Shown: positions 7,864-16,750 of the stretch, piece after piece
How the letters are laid out: every line of letters starts with the position of its first letter
Numbering within the stretch: position 1 is the first letter of the stretch
Assembly (NCBI RefSeq): GCF_002831585.1
Contig: NZ_CP025113.1
Coordinates: 7,083,001-7,147,000, forward strand
Direction: 5' to 3'
DNA: 64,000 nt
Origin: Bradyrhizobium sp. SK17
Lineage (GTDB): Bacteria > Pseudomonadota > Alphaproteobacteria > Rhizobiales > Xanthobacteraceae
Notes under the pieces: model-generated
Told to the model about the DNA's origin: nothing
The model's input: the letters and a program-made list of their open reading frames with translations, nothing else
The model's database searches: none
Translations under genes and position numbers: made by a program

Positions 7864-7950
7864 ATGACAGCCATGCTGTTCGTGATCATATTGGCATTGA
7901 TGATCGCCGTAGTCGGCGACGAATGCCGCGAACTCGATCTCGGCGAATGA
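7864..7950 (+). CDS. Candidate 28-residue membrane peptide, copy B
   Basis: Starts MTAMLFVIILALMIAV, the same helix as the ORF at 3224 except Met9 to Ile and Phe10 to Leu, followed by a 12-residue polar, acidic tail (VGDECRELDLGE) that copy A lacks. All base differences across the shared 16 codons are at third positions (ACG/ACA, ATG/ATA, TTC/TTG, GCT/GCA, GTT/GTA). The same small hairpin lies just upstream. An in-frame start at 7747 would give 67 residues and overlap the preceding ORF, but its extra N-terminus is out of frame with copy A. Function unknown. Confidence 0.42.
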   Translation: MTAMLFVIILALMIAVVGDECRELDLGE

Positions 7951-7958
7951 TCTACGCG

Positions 7959-8165
7959 CTACGGAATCTTTGCGCGAAGCACCCGACGCGCGTCTTCAAG
8001 TACACGGATGAGGCGATCCAGTTCCTCTGCCCCGAGGAAAACCTCGACATCTCCGTTCTTCCGCAGTGACACAGCGAGCCCCACCGCGTCTCCGCTCACG
8101 CGGACAAGTACCACCCCTTCATCGCCGCTGTCCTTGTCGATGAAACTGATTGGCGGAATATTCAT
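7959..8165 (-). CDS. Small hypothetical protein
   Basis: 68 residues, MNIPPISFIDKDSGDEGVVL onward, with alternating hydrophobic strands and an amphipathic C-terminal helix (EELDRLIRVLEDARRVLRAK). A GGGAG ribosome site lies at good spacing upstream of the ATG at 8165. Composition is convincingly protein-like. No domain recognised; ends 8 bases from the opposing membrane peptide ORF. Confidence 0.65.
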   Translation of the reverse strand: MNIPPISFIDKDSGDEGVVLVRVSGDAVGLAVSLRKNGDVEVFLGAEELDRLIRVLEDARRVLRAKIP

Positions 8166-8232
8166 GACTCACTCCCGTGGTCCGAGGCGATGAGGATAGA
8201 GCGAGTTGCCACCGCGATCTCCGCTCAAACAG

Positions 8233-8259
8233 AAACGCGGCGCCGAAGCGCCGCGTTTT
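8233..8259 (-). terminator. Terminator downstream of leuA
   Basis: AAACGCGGCG (8233-8242) and CGCCGCGTTTT (8249-8259) form a GC-rich hairpin with a six-base loop, 25 bases after the leuA stop. A/T flanks on both sides let it act in either direction; leuA is the gene that needs it. Confidence 0.7.
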
Positions 8260-8283
8260 CAACTCGCCGATCGTGCGCGCTCG

Positions 8284-9843
8284 TCAGCTCGCGGCCGCCG
8301 CAGGGACGTCGCGCTGGCGCTTCATCACGATCTTGTTCAGCGCGCCGAGATAGGCCTTTGCGGACGCGACCAGCGTGTCCGGATCGGCGGCACGCGCGGT
8401 CATCGAGCGGCCTTCATGCGCCAGACGCACCGAGACTTCGGCCTGAGCGTCGGTGCCTTCGGTCACCGCGTGGACCTGGTACAGCTCCAGCTTGGCCTCG
8501 TGCGGCACCAGGCGCTTGATGCAGTTGAACACGGCGTCTACCGGGCCGTTGCCCTCGGCTTCCTCGATCTTGATCTGGCCGTCGACGTCGAGCTTCATGG
8601 TCGCGCGCTGCGGGCCATGGGTACCGGCGATCACGGTCAGCGACGCCAGCTTGATGCGATCGTGGGCGGCCGCCATCTCCTGGTCGACCAGCGCCTCGAT
8701 GTCCTCGTCGTAGATGTCCTTCTTGCGGTCGGCCAGCGCCTTCATCCGCGTGAACGCATCTTCCAACTGGTTCGGGCCGAGCTTGTAGCCCATCTCCTCC
8801 AGCTTGTGCACGAAGGCATGGCGGCCGGAATGCTTGCCCAGCACCAGCGAGGACTGCTTCAGGCCGACCATTTCGGGCTTCATGATCTCGTAGGTCGAGG
8901 CGTCCTTCAGCACGCCGTCCTGGTGGATGCCGCTCTCATGGGCGAAGGCGTTGCGGCCGACGATCGCCTTGTTGTACTGCACCGGGAACGAGGTCGCGGC
9001 CGACACCACCTTGGAGGCGCGGGTGAGCTGCGTGGTGTCGATCTTGTTCCAGTACGGAAACTTGTCGTTCCGCACGTTGATCGCCATCACGATCTCTTCC
9101 AACGCGGCATTGCCGGCGCGCTCGCCGATGCCGTTGACGGTGCATTCGACCTGGCGCGCACCACCCATGATGCCGGCCAGCGAATTGGCGACCGCCATGC
9201 CGAGGTCGTTGTGGCAATGCACCGAGAAGATCGCCTTGTCGGAGTTCGGCACGCGCTCGATCAGCGTCTTCATGAAGTGGGTGTATTCCTCCGGCACGGT
9301 GTAGCCGACGGTGTCGGGGATGTTCACCGTGGTGGCGCCGGCCTTGATGACGGCCTCGACGATCCGGCACAGATAGTCCATCTCGCTGCGGGTGCCGTCC
9401 TCGGCCGACCATTCGACGTCGTCGATCTGGTTGCGGGCGCGGGCGACCATCGCGACCGAGGTCTCGATCACCTGCTCCGGCGTCTTGTTCAGCTTGACCC
9501 GCATGTGCAGCGGCGAGGTTGCGATCACGGTGTGGACGCGGCCGCGGCGGGCGAACTTCACGGCCTCGGCGCAGCGGTCGATGTCGGCCGGGTGCGCGCG
9601 GGACAGGCCGGCGATGACTGAGTTCTTGGAGCGACGGGCGATCTCGCTGACCGCCTGGAAGTCGCCCTCCGAGGTGATCGGGAAGCCGGCCTCGATGACG
9701 TCGACCCCCATATCGTCCAGCAACTCGGCGACTTCGAGCTTCTCCTCGAAGGTCATGGTGGCGCCGGGGCACTGCTCGCCGTCGCGCAGGGTGGTATCGA
9801 AAATGATGACGCGGTCCTTCTCGGACTTATCAGGGGTGGCCAT
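8284..9843 (-). CDS. leuA: 2-isopropylmalate synthase
   Basis: First committed enzyme of leucine synthesis: acetyl-CoA plus 2-ketoisovalerate to 2-isopropylmalate. 519 residues, normal for the long (type 1) form. The catalytic TIM-barrel shows DTTLRDGEQCPGATM near residue 16, the metal-binding HCHNDLGMAVANSLA motif and GIGERAGNAALEE; the C-terminal ~130 residues form the leucine-sensing regulatory domain, so feedback inhibition is expected. ATG 9843 is preferred over an ATG at 9876 because AAGGAA lies 8 bases upstream and the extra residues are not family-like. Upstream is a leader peptide ORF with paired RNA structures, so transcription is probably also attenuated by leucyl-tRNA. Confidence 0.97.
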   Translation of the reverse strand: MATPDKSEKDRVIIFDTTLRDGEQCPGATMTFEEKLEVAELLDDMGVDVIEAGFPITSEGDFQAVSEIARRSKNSVIAGLSRAHPADIDRCAEAVKFARRGRVHTVIATSPLHMRVKLNKTPEQVIETSVAMVARARNQIDDVEWSAEDGTRSEMDYLCRIVEAVIKAGATTVNIPDTVGYTVPEEYTHFMKTLIERVPNSDKAIFSVHCHNDLGMAVANSLAGIMGGARQVECTVNGIGERAGNAALEEIVMAINVRNDKFPYWNKIDTTQLTRASKVVSAATSFPVQYNKAIVGRNAFAHESGIHQDGVLKDASTYEIMKPEMVGLKQSSLVLGKHSGRHAFVHKLEEMGYKLGPNQLEDAFTRMKALADRKKDIYDEDIEALVDQEMAAAHDRIKLASLTVIAGTHGPQRATMKLDVDGQIKIEEAEGNGPVDAVFNCIKRLVPHEAKLELYQVHAVTEGTDAQAEVSVRLAHEGRSMTARAADPDTLVASAKAYLGALNKIVMKRQRDVPAAAAS

Positions 9844-9929
9844 GTCAGAAATTCCTTTAAGCTTTGCGCCCGTCATGTTTGCTGCTTGAGCGTTTGGGCG
9901 GTTATCAGGGTCCGATGATCTCGTACAAA

Positions 9930-9972
9930 CCCCTGAGTGCCCAGGCGCAAACGCCCAGCCGGCCCTCAGGGG
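9930..9972 (-). promoter_or_regulatory. RNA hairpin of the leuA leader
   Basis: On the transcript CCCCTGAG (9965-9972, covering the leader stop codon) pairs with CTCAGGGG (9930-9937); an inner GGCG/CGCC helix lies inside. The loop sequence GCGTTTG can instead pair with CAAACGC at 9890-9896, closer to leuA. Mutually exclusive pairings next to a leucine-rich leader are what an attenuator needs. No T run follows, so a classic intrinsic terminator is not evident. Confidence 0.55.
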
Positions 9973-10082
9973 CAGGTAAGAAGCAGGCCGCCAATAAGGA
10001 GGGTGGGCCGCGCGGCCGGGATCGTGGCGGTAGCCTGGGCCACCTCCCCCGAAATCCCGTCAATTTGGCCGCGAATCAGCAT
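9966..10082 (-). CDS. leuL: leuA leader peptide (Leu-rich attenuator ORF)
   Basis: 38 codons starting MLIRGQIDGI and ending TLLIGGLLLTCP. Five of the last eleven residues are Leu, plus one Ile, directly before the stop, which lies inside the leader hairpin. AAAAGGG sits 7 bases upstream of the ATG, a good ribosome site. The ORF is on the leuA strand, its stop 122 bases before the leuA ATG. By analogy with enterobacterial and alphaproteobacterial leu/ilv leaders, ribosome stalling at Leu codons under leucine shortage would change the downstream RNA fold and allow leuA expression. Confidence 0.75.
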   Translation of the reverse strand: MLIRGQIDGISGEVAQATATIPAARPTLLIGGLLLTCP

Positions 10083-10283
10083 TGCCAGACCCTTTTGAGC
10101 GCTAAAATCCTCGGTCAAAACCATTGACGGTCGGTTGCCGGGACGCGCTATGCGCCGTCGTTCTAGACGATTATGGCAAGCCGCCGCAATGGGTAAAGAT
10201 GGTCAGGGGGGTTGACCTAACGGCCAGCCGGTGCGCCGAGGCAAAATCGGCTCCCCATGGGGCCGCGGTCCCCGCCGGATCCG

Positions 10284-11075
10284 TCACTTCGGCCCGGTCA
10301 GCAGGATTGTCAGGATGAACAAGATCCAGTCGTTCAGAATATGCGCACCGGTCGATACCCAGATGCTCTTCGTCATGATGTACGGCAACAGCAGGACAAG
10401 ACGGGTGCTCCCGATGACGGCGAGACACTGCACGACATTCCAGCCATAGGTGGGGAGGTGCGCGCCCGCGAACAGAAGCGCCGCGATCACCCATGCGGCC
10501 ACGATCGATGCCCGCCGCGAGAGGCGAAGTTTGGCGCAGAACAGCCACAACAGCGCCAGGAACGGCAGGATCGTGAAGACCTCCTCGCCAAACAGCTGCG
10601 GGATGGTCTTGAGGAAGAACAGGATCAACCCGGCAAGCGGAAGATTGGCGAGCCCGGCGAGAGCCGCATTGGGATTCGTTCCCGAAAGCGTCGTCAAGGT
10701 GAAGCCGATCAGCGCGCCGATCAGCACGTTGAGAACCGCAAATCCCACCATCCAGCCGATGTCCCGGACGCCCACGCGCCGAAACAACGCGGTCCAGTGC
10801 CTCGGCACGACGATAGCGAGCGCGATGAGGGGAATGGCAAAGAACAGAACTGCCGGAACGAATTGTCCGAAGCCTTTGGCAAACATCGGGATCGGGGTGA
10901 CGAGCACAACGAACGCTGCGACCAGCATGACCATGACGAACAGCCATTGCCGGCCCGAGATCGCCGCCGGCCTGCCGTTGTAATAGGGGAAGTCGTCGCC
11001 GGGATATTCAAAGCGCTCGAACCGGCTCGGGTCCAACGGGACGAGAGACGCCACAGGTTCTGTCGTGTCGACCAT
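10284..11075 (-). CDS. CPBP-family intramembrane metalloprotease
   Basis: 263-residue membrane protein with about eight hydrophobic segments. The CPBP (CAAX protease and bacteriocin-processing) motifs are visible: GEEVFTILPF (motif 1, the paired Glu), FAGAHLPTYGWN (motif 2, FxxxH) and STGAHILNDW (motif 3). Motif 1 usually reads EExxxR and here the Arg is missing, so activity is not certain. ATG 11075 is chosen for its GAGGAGG site at 8-base spacing. Likely target unknown; it stands alone, 80 bases downstream of ppk2. Confidence 0.85.
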   Translation of the reverse strand: MVDTTEPVASLVPLDPSRFERFEYPGDDFPYYNGRPAAISGRQWLFVMVMLVAAFVVLVTPIPMFAKGFGQFVPAVLFFAIPLIALAIVVPRHWTALFRRVGVRDIGWMVGFAVLNVLIGALIGFTLTTLSGTNPNAALAGLANLPLAGLILFFLKTIPQLFGEEVFTILPFLALLWLFCAKLRLSRRASIVAAWVIAALLFAGAHLPTYGWNVVQCLAVIGSTRLVLLLPYIMTKSIWVSTGAHILNDWILFILTILLTGPK

Positions 11076-11155
11076 CCTTACGCCTCCTCGCCTTGCAGCC
11101 TTTCGAAGCCAACCGGGCGAGGCCTGCGTCACGCCTGCCGACGTGTCGGCTGCGC

Positions 11156-12085
11156 CTATTTCCGGCCGCCCTTGTCGGCCCCCTGCTCCGCCTCCAGCGC
11201 CTCGCGGATGCGCTTGAACTCGCTCAACTCGGCCTTGTCGACTTCGGGAAATTTCAGCTCCAGCCTGTCCAGCGCACTCACGATGGTCGAGCCGATCACG
11301 GCGCGCGCGAACCATTTGTGGTCGGCCGGCACGATGTGCCAGGGCGCCTCCCTGGTCGCGGTATGGTGGATCATGTCCTGATAGGCGGCCTGGTACTTGG
11401 CCCACAGCGCGCGCTCGGAAATGTCGGCCATCGAGAACTTCCAGTTCTTGGCCGGCTCCTCCAGCCGGTCGAGAAAGCGCCGGCGCTGCTCATCCTTGGA
11501 GACATGCAGGAAGAACTTCAGGATCACGGTGCCGTTGCGCGACAGATAGCGCTCGATCGCGGCAATGTCCTCGAAGCGTTCGCGCCAGATGTTCTTGGTC
11601 ACCAGCTTCTTCGGCAGCTTCTGCTTGGCAAGCACCTCGGGGTGCACGCGCACGATCAGGCACTCCTCGTAATAGGAGCGGTTGAAGATGCCGATGCGGC
11701 CGCGCTCCGGCAGCGCGATCATGGCGCGCCACATGTAGTCGTGGTCGAGTTCCCGGGTCGACGGCTGCTTGAAGGAGGAGACCTCGCAACCCTGCGGATT
11801 GACGCCCTCGAACACGCTCTTGATCGCCGAATCCTTGCCGGCGGCATCCATGCCCTGAAAGATCAGGAGCAGCGACCAGCGGTCCTGGGCGTAGAGCTTC
11901 TCCTGGAAATCGTTGAGCCGCTTGCGGTTGGCCTCGATGATCTTGCCGCCGGCGTCCTTGTCGATGCCGCCCTTCTCGGCGGTCGGGTACGACTTCAGGC
12001 GAAACTCGCTGCTGCCGTCGAAGCGGAACGGTACGACGAAGGGTTTCAGTTCATCGGCGAGCGATTGGGACGGTTTGCTGCTCAT
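11156..12085 (-). CDS. ppk2: Polyphosphate kinase 2 family protein
   Basis: 309 residues. PPK2 enzymes move phosphate between polyphosphate and nucleotides (usually making ADP or ATP from AMP or ADP). Walker A GMDAAGKDS at residues 78-86, the following SAIKSVFEGVNPQGCEV helix, lid region and a GIFNRSYYEE motif match the single-domain PPK2 fold. The aspartate in Walker A is typical for the family. The first 35 bases overlap the 3' end of livM on the same strand, suggesting read-through from the liv operon. Confidence 0.92.
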   Translation of the reverse strand: MSSKPSQSLADELKPFVVPFRFDGSSEFRLKSYPTAEKGGIDKDAGGKIIEANRKRLNDFQEKLYAQDRWSLLLIFQGMDAAGKDSAIKSVFEGVNPQGCEVSSFKQPSTRELDHDYMWRAMIALPERGRIGIFNRSYYEECLIVRVHPEVLAKQKLPKKLVTKNIWRERFEDIAAIERYLSRNGTVILKFFLHVSKDEQRRRFLDRLEEPAKNWKFSMADISERALWAKYQAAYQDMIHHTATREAPWHIVPADHKWFARAVIGSTIVSALDRLELKFPEVDKAELSEFKRIREALEAEQGADKGGRK

Positions 12086-13061
12086 GGCCTCTCGACGGCT
12101 TGCGTGGCGATTTGATCCGGTCGATCACGCTACCAAGAATGCCCTTGGGCAGGAAGATGATGAACAGCACCAACAGCACGCCATAGACCAGATTATCCCA
12201 GCCGACCGCCTTGGTGCCGAACCAGATCCGCAGCACCTCCGCCATCACGATGGTGATGACGGCGCCGACAGTCGGGCCGAGCGCGACATAGACGCCGCCG
12301 ACGATCGCCGCGAACACCATTTGCAGGGAGACTGCGATGCCGCTCACGGTATCCGGCGAGATGAACATCTGGTACTGGCAATACAGCGCGCCCGCGAGCG
12401 CGGTCATCAGCGCGCTGATCAGCGTGACCTTGAGCTTCTCGACGGTGACGTTGACGCCGGCGGCGGCGGCCGCGTCCTCGTCCTCCGAGATCGCCTCCAT
12501 GGCGTGGCGGATCATGCTGCGGTCGATCGCGCGCCAGATCACGAGGCCCAGGACCCAGACCGCGAGCGCGATCAGGTACCAGGTGGTCTTGTCGTCGAAT
12601 TGCAGCGCCAGCAGGCCCTTGCCGCTCGGCGCGCGCTGCGGCGTGTAGCCGAGCGAACCGCCGGTATAGTCGCGGGTCGCGGTGATGACTTGCAGCACGA
12701 TGCCCGACAGCGCCAGGGTCACCAGCACGAAATAATGCCCGGTGATGCGGAAACGGAAGCAGGGATAGGCGACGATCAGCGCCAGCACGCCGGCGGTTGC
12801 CATGCTCACGGGAATGCCGATCCAGGGCGAGACGCCGAGATGATTCCACAACAGCGCGGTGACATAGGCGCCGATGCCCATGAAGCCGCCATGGCCAAGC
12901 GACACCAGCCCGAAGCGGCCCATGATCGACCACGAAGTATAGGCGAACGACCAGATCAGGATCAGCACCAGGAGGTGCAGATGATAGGGATCGCGATGCA
13001 CGAAAGGCAGCGCGACAAGCACCACCAGCGCGATGATCCAGCCGGCAAGCCCTCTGTTCAC
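12051..13061 (-). CDS. livM: Branched-chain amino acid ABC transporter permease LivM
   Basis: 336 residues, one of two inner-membrane permeases of a LivFGHMK-type importer. Contains the LivM signatures GRFGLVSLGHGGFMGIGAYV near residue 50 and an AISEDEDAAAAAGVNV coupling loop, with about ten membrane segments. The GTG at 13061 (VNRGLAGW) overlaps the livH stop by GTGA and is the family-consistent start; upstream in-frame residues lie inside livH. The C-terminal tail is polar (SPRKPSRGHEQQ) and overlaps ppk2. Confidence 0.93.
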   Translation of the reverse strand: MNRGLAGWIIALVVLVALPFVHRDPYHLHLLVLILIWSFAYTSWSIMGRFGLVSLGHGGFMGIGAYVTALLWNHLGVSPWIGIPVSMATAGVLALIVAYPCFRFRITGHYFVLVTLALSGIVLQVITATRDYTGGSLGYTPQRAPSGKGLLALQFDDKTTWYLIALAVWVLGLVIWRAIDRSMIRHAMEAISEDEDAAAAAGVNVTVEKLKVTLISALMTALAGALYCQYQMFISPDTVSGIAVSLQMVFAAIVGGVYVALGPTVGAVITIVMAEVLRIWFGTKAVGWDNLVYGVLLVLFIIFLPKGILGSVIDRIKSPRKPSRGHEQQTVPIARR

Positions 13062-13939
13062 GAGCGCCTCGACAGCAGGCCGGCGGGCCGGATGAACATC
13101 ATCACGATGAAGAAGGCGAAGGCCAGCACGTAACCCCATTCGAGATCGGAGAACAGGCCGCCGAGCGAGATGATCTCGGCGAACACGAAGGCGGCGACGA
13201 AACCGCCGATGAAATTGCCAAGGCCGCCGAGCACGCAGATCAGGAAGGTGATCGGCCCGAACGACAGGCCGACGAACGGATGCACGTCATATTGCAGCAC
13301 CAGCAGGCAGGCAGCGAGGCCGGCCAGCCCGCCGCCGATCGCCGAGGTGATCAGGTAGATGCGTTTGGGATCGACGCCCATCAACGGCATGATCTGGCGG
13401 TCCTGCGCGATGGCGCGGATCGCGGTGCCGGTGAAGGTGCGGGTCAGGAACAGATAGACCCCGATCATGCCGGCGAGCGCCGCACCGAACGACAAGAGGC
13501 GCGCATAGCTGAAATTCATCTCGCCGAGCGAGAGCACCGGCAGGCGGATGCCGAGATTCTTGAAGTCGATGCCGAAGGCAACGGTGGCAAAGCTTTGCAG
13601 GATGAACAGCACGCCGCCGGTGGCGAGCAGCTGGTTGATCGGCGGCGCGGTCAGGAGCGGCGCGATGACCAGGAAATGCAGCAGAGCGCCGAGCAGCGCC
13701 ACCAGCAGGATGACCAGCGGCGCGGCGGCCCAGTACGGCAGATGAAACACCTGCACGAGATAGTACATGCCGTACATCCCGATCATCACCAACTCGGCGT
13801 AGCAGATCCAGGTGACGTCGATGACGCCGAAGATCAGATTGAGCCCGAGTGCCAAGAGCGCCAGCACGCCGCCGAGCAGAATGCCGTTGATGACGGCCTC
13901 CAGCAGGTAGATGTCGAAGATGTCGAGGAAGGATTGCAT
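13058..13939 (-). CDS. livH: Branched-chain amino acid ABC transporter permease LivH
   Basis: 293 residues, partner permease of LivM. Starts MQSFLDIFDIYLLEAVINGIL; contains the LivH features GLNLIFGVIDVTWICYAELVMIGMYG and a RAIAQDRQIMPLMGVDPKRIY coupling loop that contacts the ATPases. Separated from livF by 189 bases that contain a dispersed inverted repeat, so livFG and livHM may be joined by read-through only. Confidence 0.93.
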   Translation of the reverse strand: MQSFLDIFDIYLLEAVINGILLGGVLALLALGLNLIFGVIDVTWICYAELVMIGMYGMYYLVQVFHLPYWAAAPLVILLVALLGALLHFLVIAPLLTAPPINQLLATGGVLFILQSFATVAFGIDFKNLGIRLPVLSLGEMNFSYARLLSFGAALAGMIGVYLFLTRTFTGTAIRAIAQDRQIMPLMGVDPKRIYLITSAIGGGLAGLAACLLVLQYDVHPFVGLSFGPITFLICVLGGLGNFIGGFVAAFVFAEIISLGGLFSDLEWGYVLAFAFFIVMMFIRPAGLLSRRS

Positions 13940-13983
13940 GGCTGCTGCCTTAGAGCGTCGTCGTCTAGGTGAACAGGCAAAAC

Positions 13984-14086
13984 CGTCATCCTGAGGAGCC
14001 GCGAAGCGGCGTCTCGAAGGATGCGCGGCCCCGCTGGTGGCCGTACATCCTTCGAGGCTCGCTACGCTCGCACCTCAGGATGACGG
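13984..14086. repeat. Dispersed CGTCATCCTGAGG inverted repeat
   Basis: Left arm CGTCATCCTGAGGAGCCGCG with GTCTCGAAGGATG, right arm CATCCTTCGAGGCTCGCTAC with CACCTCAGGATGACG; the arms fold back on each other over ~103 bases. A well-known type of palindromic repeat in Bradyrhizobium and Rhodopseudomonas intergenic regions. It lies inside the liv gene cluster, between livF and livH. Confidence 0.8.
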
Positions 14087-14128
14087 GGAAGTGTGTGAAC
14101 GCGCTTGCTCGACTCACAGTCATCATCC

Positions 14129-14838
<710 letters not shown>

Positions 14839-14842
<4 letters not shown>

Positions 14843-15612
14843 GCTCCGATCCGACGGCGTGCTTGGGCGGCGGCCGCGGCCGCCAGGCTCGCGTCGGCAT
14901 CGGTGCCGAGATAGACCTCGATCACCCTCGCATCACCGGCGATATCGGCCGGCAGGCCCTCGGCGATCTTCTCGCCATGATCGAGCACCATGACGCGGTC
15001 GACCACGCGCATCAGGACGCCCATGATGTGCTCGACCCAGATGATGGTGATGCCGAGCTCGTCGCGGATCCGGCGCAGCATGTCGGCGGCCTGATCCATC
15101 TCGGCCTCGTCGAGCCCGCCGAGACTTTCATCCGCGAGCAGCAGTTTTGGCCCGGTAGCGAGCGCCTTGGCCAGCTCGAGCTTCTTCAGCCCGGCGGCGC
15201 CGAGGCCCTCGACGCTGCTGTGCCGATCGGTCGGCAGGCCGACCATCGCAAGCGCGCGCTCGGCCGCCGCCTCCGCCTTGCTGCGGCTGTGGCGGCCCTG
15301 GCCGTAGAAGCCGGCAAGCACGACATTCTCGAAGATGCTGAGGCGGTGAAACGGCCGCGGGATCTGGAAGGTACGGCCGATGCCGCCGACGATGATGCGG
15401 TGCGGCGCCAGTCCCGCGATCTCGCGGCCATCGAACAGGATCGAGCCCGAGGTCGGCGATAACGTGCCCGACAGCATGTTGAAGATCGTGCTTTTGCCCG
15501 AGCCGTTCGGGCCGATCAGGCCGAGGATCTCGCCCTGCTCGACGCGGAACGACACGTTGTTGACGGCGCGAAAGCCGCCAAACCGCTTGACCAGGCCTTC
15601 GACGGCGAGCAC
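14839..15612 (-). CDS. livG: Branched-chain amino acid ABC transporter ATP-binding protein LivG
   Basis: 257 residues. Walker A GPNGSGKST at residues 34-42, Walker B LLLADESLGGLD. The signature loop is degenerate (LGAAGLKKLELAKAL instead of an SGGQ form), as in a subset of LivG proteins for amide- or aromatic-type substrates. The GTG start at 15612 has GGAG six bases upstream. First recognisable gene of this liv cluster; no substrate-binding protein gene precedes it. Confidence 0.93.
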
Positions 15613-15642
15613 GGCGGGCTCCGCAGCGCGATCGATCGGCGT

Positions 15643-15699
15643 CTATCGGCGATGCCGGCGAGCGGCAGCAAGCCGGCGCGCAGCCTTGGTGACCCGCAT
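15643..15699 (-). CDS. Possible 18-residue upstream ORF before livG
   Basis: ATG 15699 has a consensus GGGAGGGA ribosome site at 3-5 base spacing and encodes MRVTKAARRLAAARRHRR, a very basic peptide. It sits where a livK binding-protein gene would be expected and its start resembles the n-region of a signal peptide. It may be an upstream regulatory ORF or what is left of a lost livK. Confidence 0.3.
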   Translation of the reverse strand: MRVTKAARRLAAARRHRR

Positions 15700-15811
15700 G
15701 AATCCCTCCCGGAGATTGTGCACTGCGTTTCTTGTTCTCGTGCCGCCTATCACAGGGGGAGCGAACGATGATGTCAAGCGCGATGGCTGCGTCGGCGCGG
15801 CGCAGGCACAC

Positions 15812-16681
15812 CTATTGGTCATCGCGCAGGTTCTCTTTCAAGAACTCGCGAAGAGCTTCTGCTGCCTGCTCTGCTGCCCCCGCATTGTATTCGATCCAAT
15901 GCCCAAACGCCATTCGACCCGGATACATCGTGGGACGGTCAAAGCCATGAACGGCGTTCGGAAAGCTCATCAGCCTGACCGCACGAGCAGTTGCAGGCCG
16001 TAGATTCATCATCGAACGACAGACCGACTGCTTTGACCAATCGTCGTCCTCTCCGTTCAGAATCAATAACGGCTTTGCCGTATCCAGGCTTGACCCGTAA
16101 CACGGATAAAATGCGACCCCGGCCCTGAAGTCCAGTGTCGGTGGAACTTCAAAGATTTGAGTATCTCTCTTTCTGATAGCGGCAATCGTCGCAACGCCAC
16201 CAGCAGAGAAGCCCACCAGCGCGACGCGCCGCGCGTCCACGTCTGACTGCGTGCTCAAGAAGATCAACGCGCCGAAGGCGTCTTGCATGCGATAGGACCT
16301 CGTGTCTGTATCACACGTCTCCTTGAGGCCCCTTGTCACAAAGCTATCGACGATCAGAACAACGTATCCCCACGACGTGAGCAGATCAGGCCAGAAGTTG
16401 CGTCCGAGCCGAGGATCGAACAGGGATCCAAGTCCGGCACAGCCATGCAGAAGTATCACAGCAGGAAATGGCCCCGCCCCATCTGGCTTTTGGAGGTAGC
16501 CCTGCACGCGCGCTGGAGCCGGTGGAAACAACGGTACGCTATCCTTCACTGCTTGACCTGCCTTTAACCCGGCGCTCAGGTACCGCGCCCCCTCAAACTG
16601 GACGGATACAGCGCCAATTGCCGAGCTGATGGCGCTCCAGCAGATAGCGAGGCTGATGATCGACGTGCGCAGCAGATGCAT
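15812..16681 (-). CDS. Secreted dienelactone hydrolase-family alpha/beta hydrolase
   Basis: 289 residues. Signal peptide from ATG 16681 (MHLLRTSIISLAICWSAISSAIGA), with GGGGAC upstream. Alpha/beta-hydrolase core: ILLHGCAGLG oxyanion-hole region, nucleophile elbow GFSAGG (Ser), acidic residue near LILNGEDDDW, and a late His in FPNAVHGFD. That is a complete Ser/Asp/His set with the Ser nucleophile, so an esterase or dienelactone hydrolase-like activity is plausible. Lower GC than its neighbours, which hints at separate ancestry. Confidence 0.87.
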   Translation of the reverse strand: MHLLRTSIISLAICWSAISSAIGAVSVQFEGARYLSAGLKAGQAVKDSVPLFPPAPARVQGYLQKPDGAGPFPAVILLHGCAGLGSLFDPRLGRNFWPDLLTSWGYVVLIVDSFVTRGLKETCDTDTRSYRMQDAFGALIFLSTQSDVDARRVALVGFSAGGVATIAAIRKRDTQIFEVPPTLDFRAGVAFYPCYGSSLDTAKPLLILNGEDDDWSKQSVCRSMMNLRPATARAVRLMSFPNAVHGFDRPTMYPGRMAFGHWIEYNAGAAEQAAEALREFLKENLRDDQ

Positions 16682-16750
16682 CGATGTCCCCGACGTGAAC
16701 TCCGCATTGCGGTCCTGCGGGCCGAAAGCATATCGAGTCACGGCCATTGG

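Noticed and set aside
8206..9621. A 471-codon plus-strand frame opposite leuA
   Set aside because: It is the antisense shadow of leuA at high GC; the leuA frame carries all catalytic motifs.
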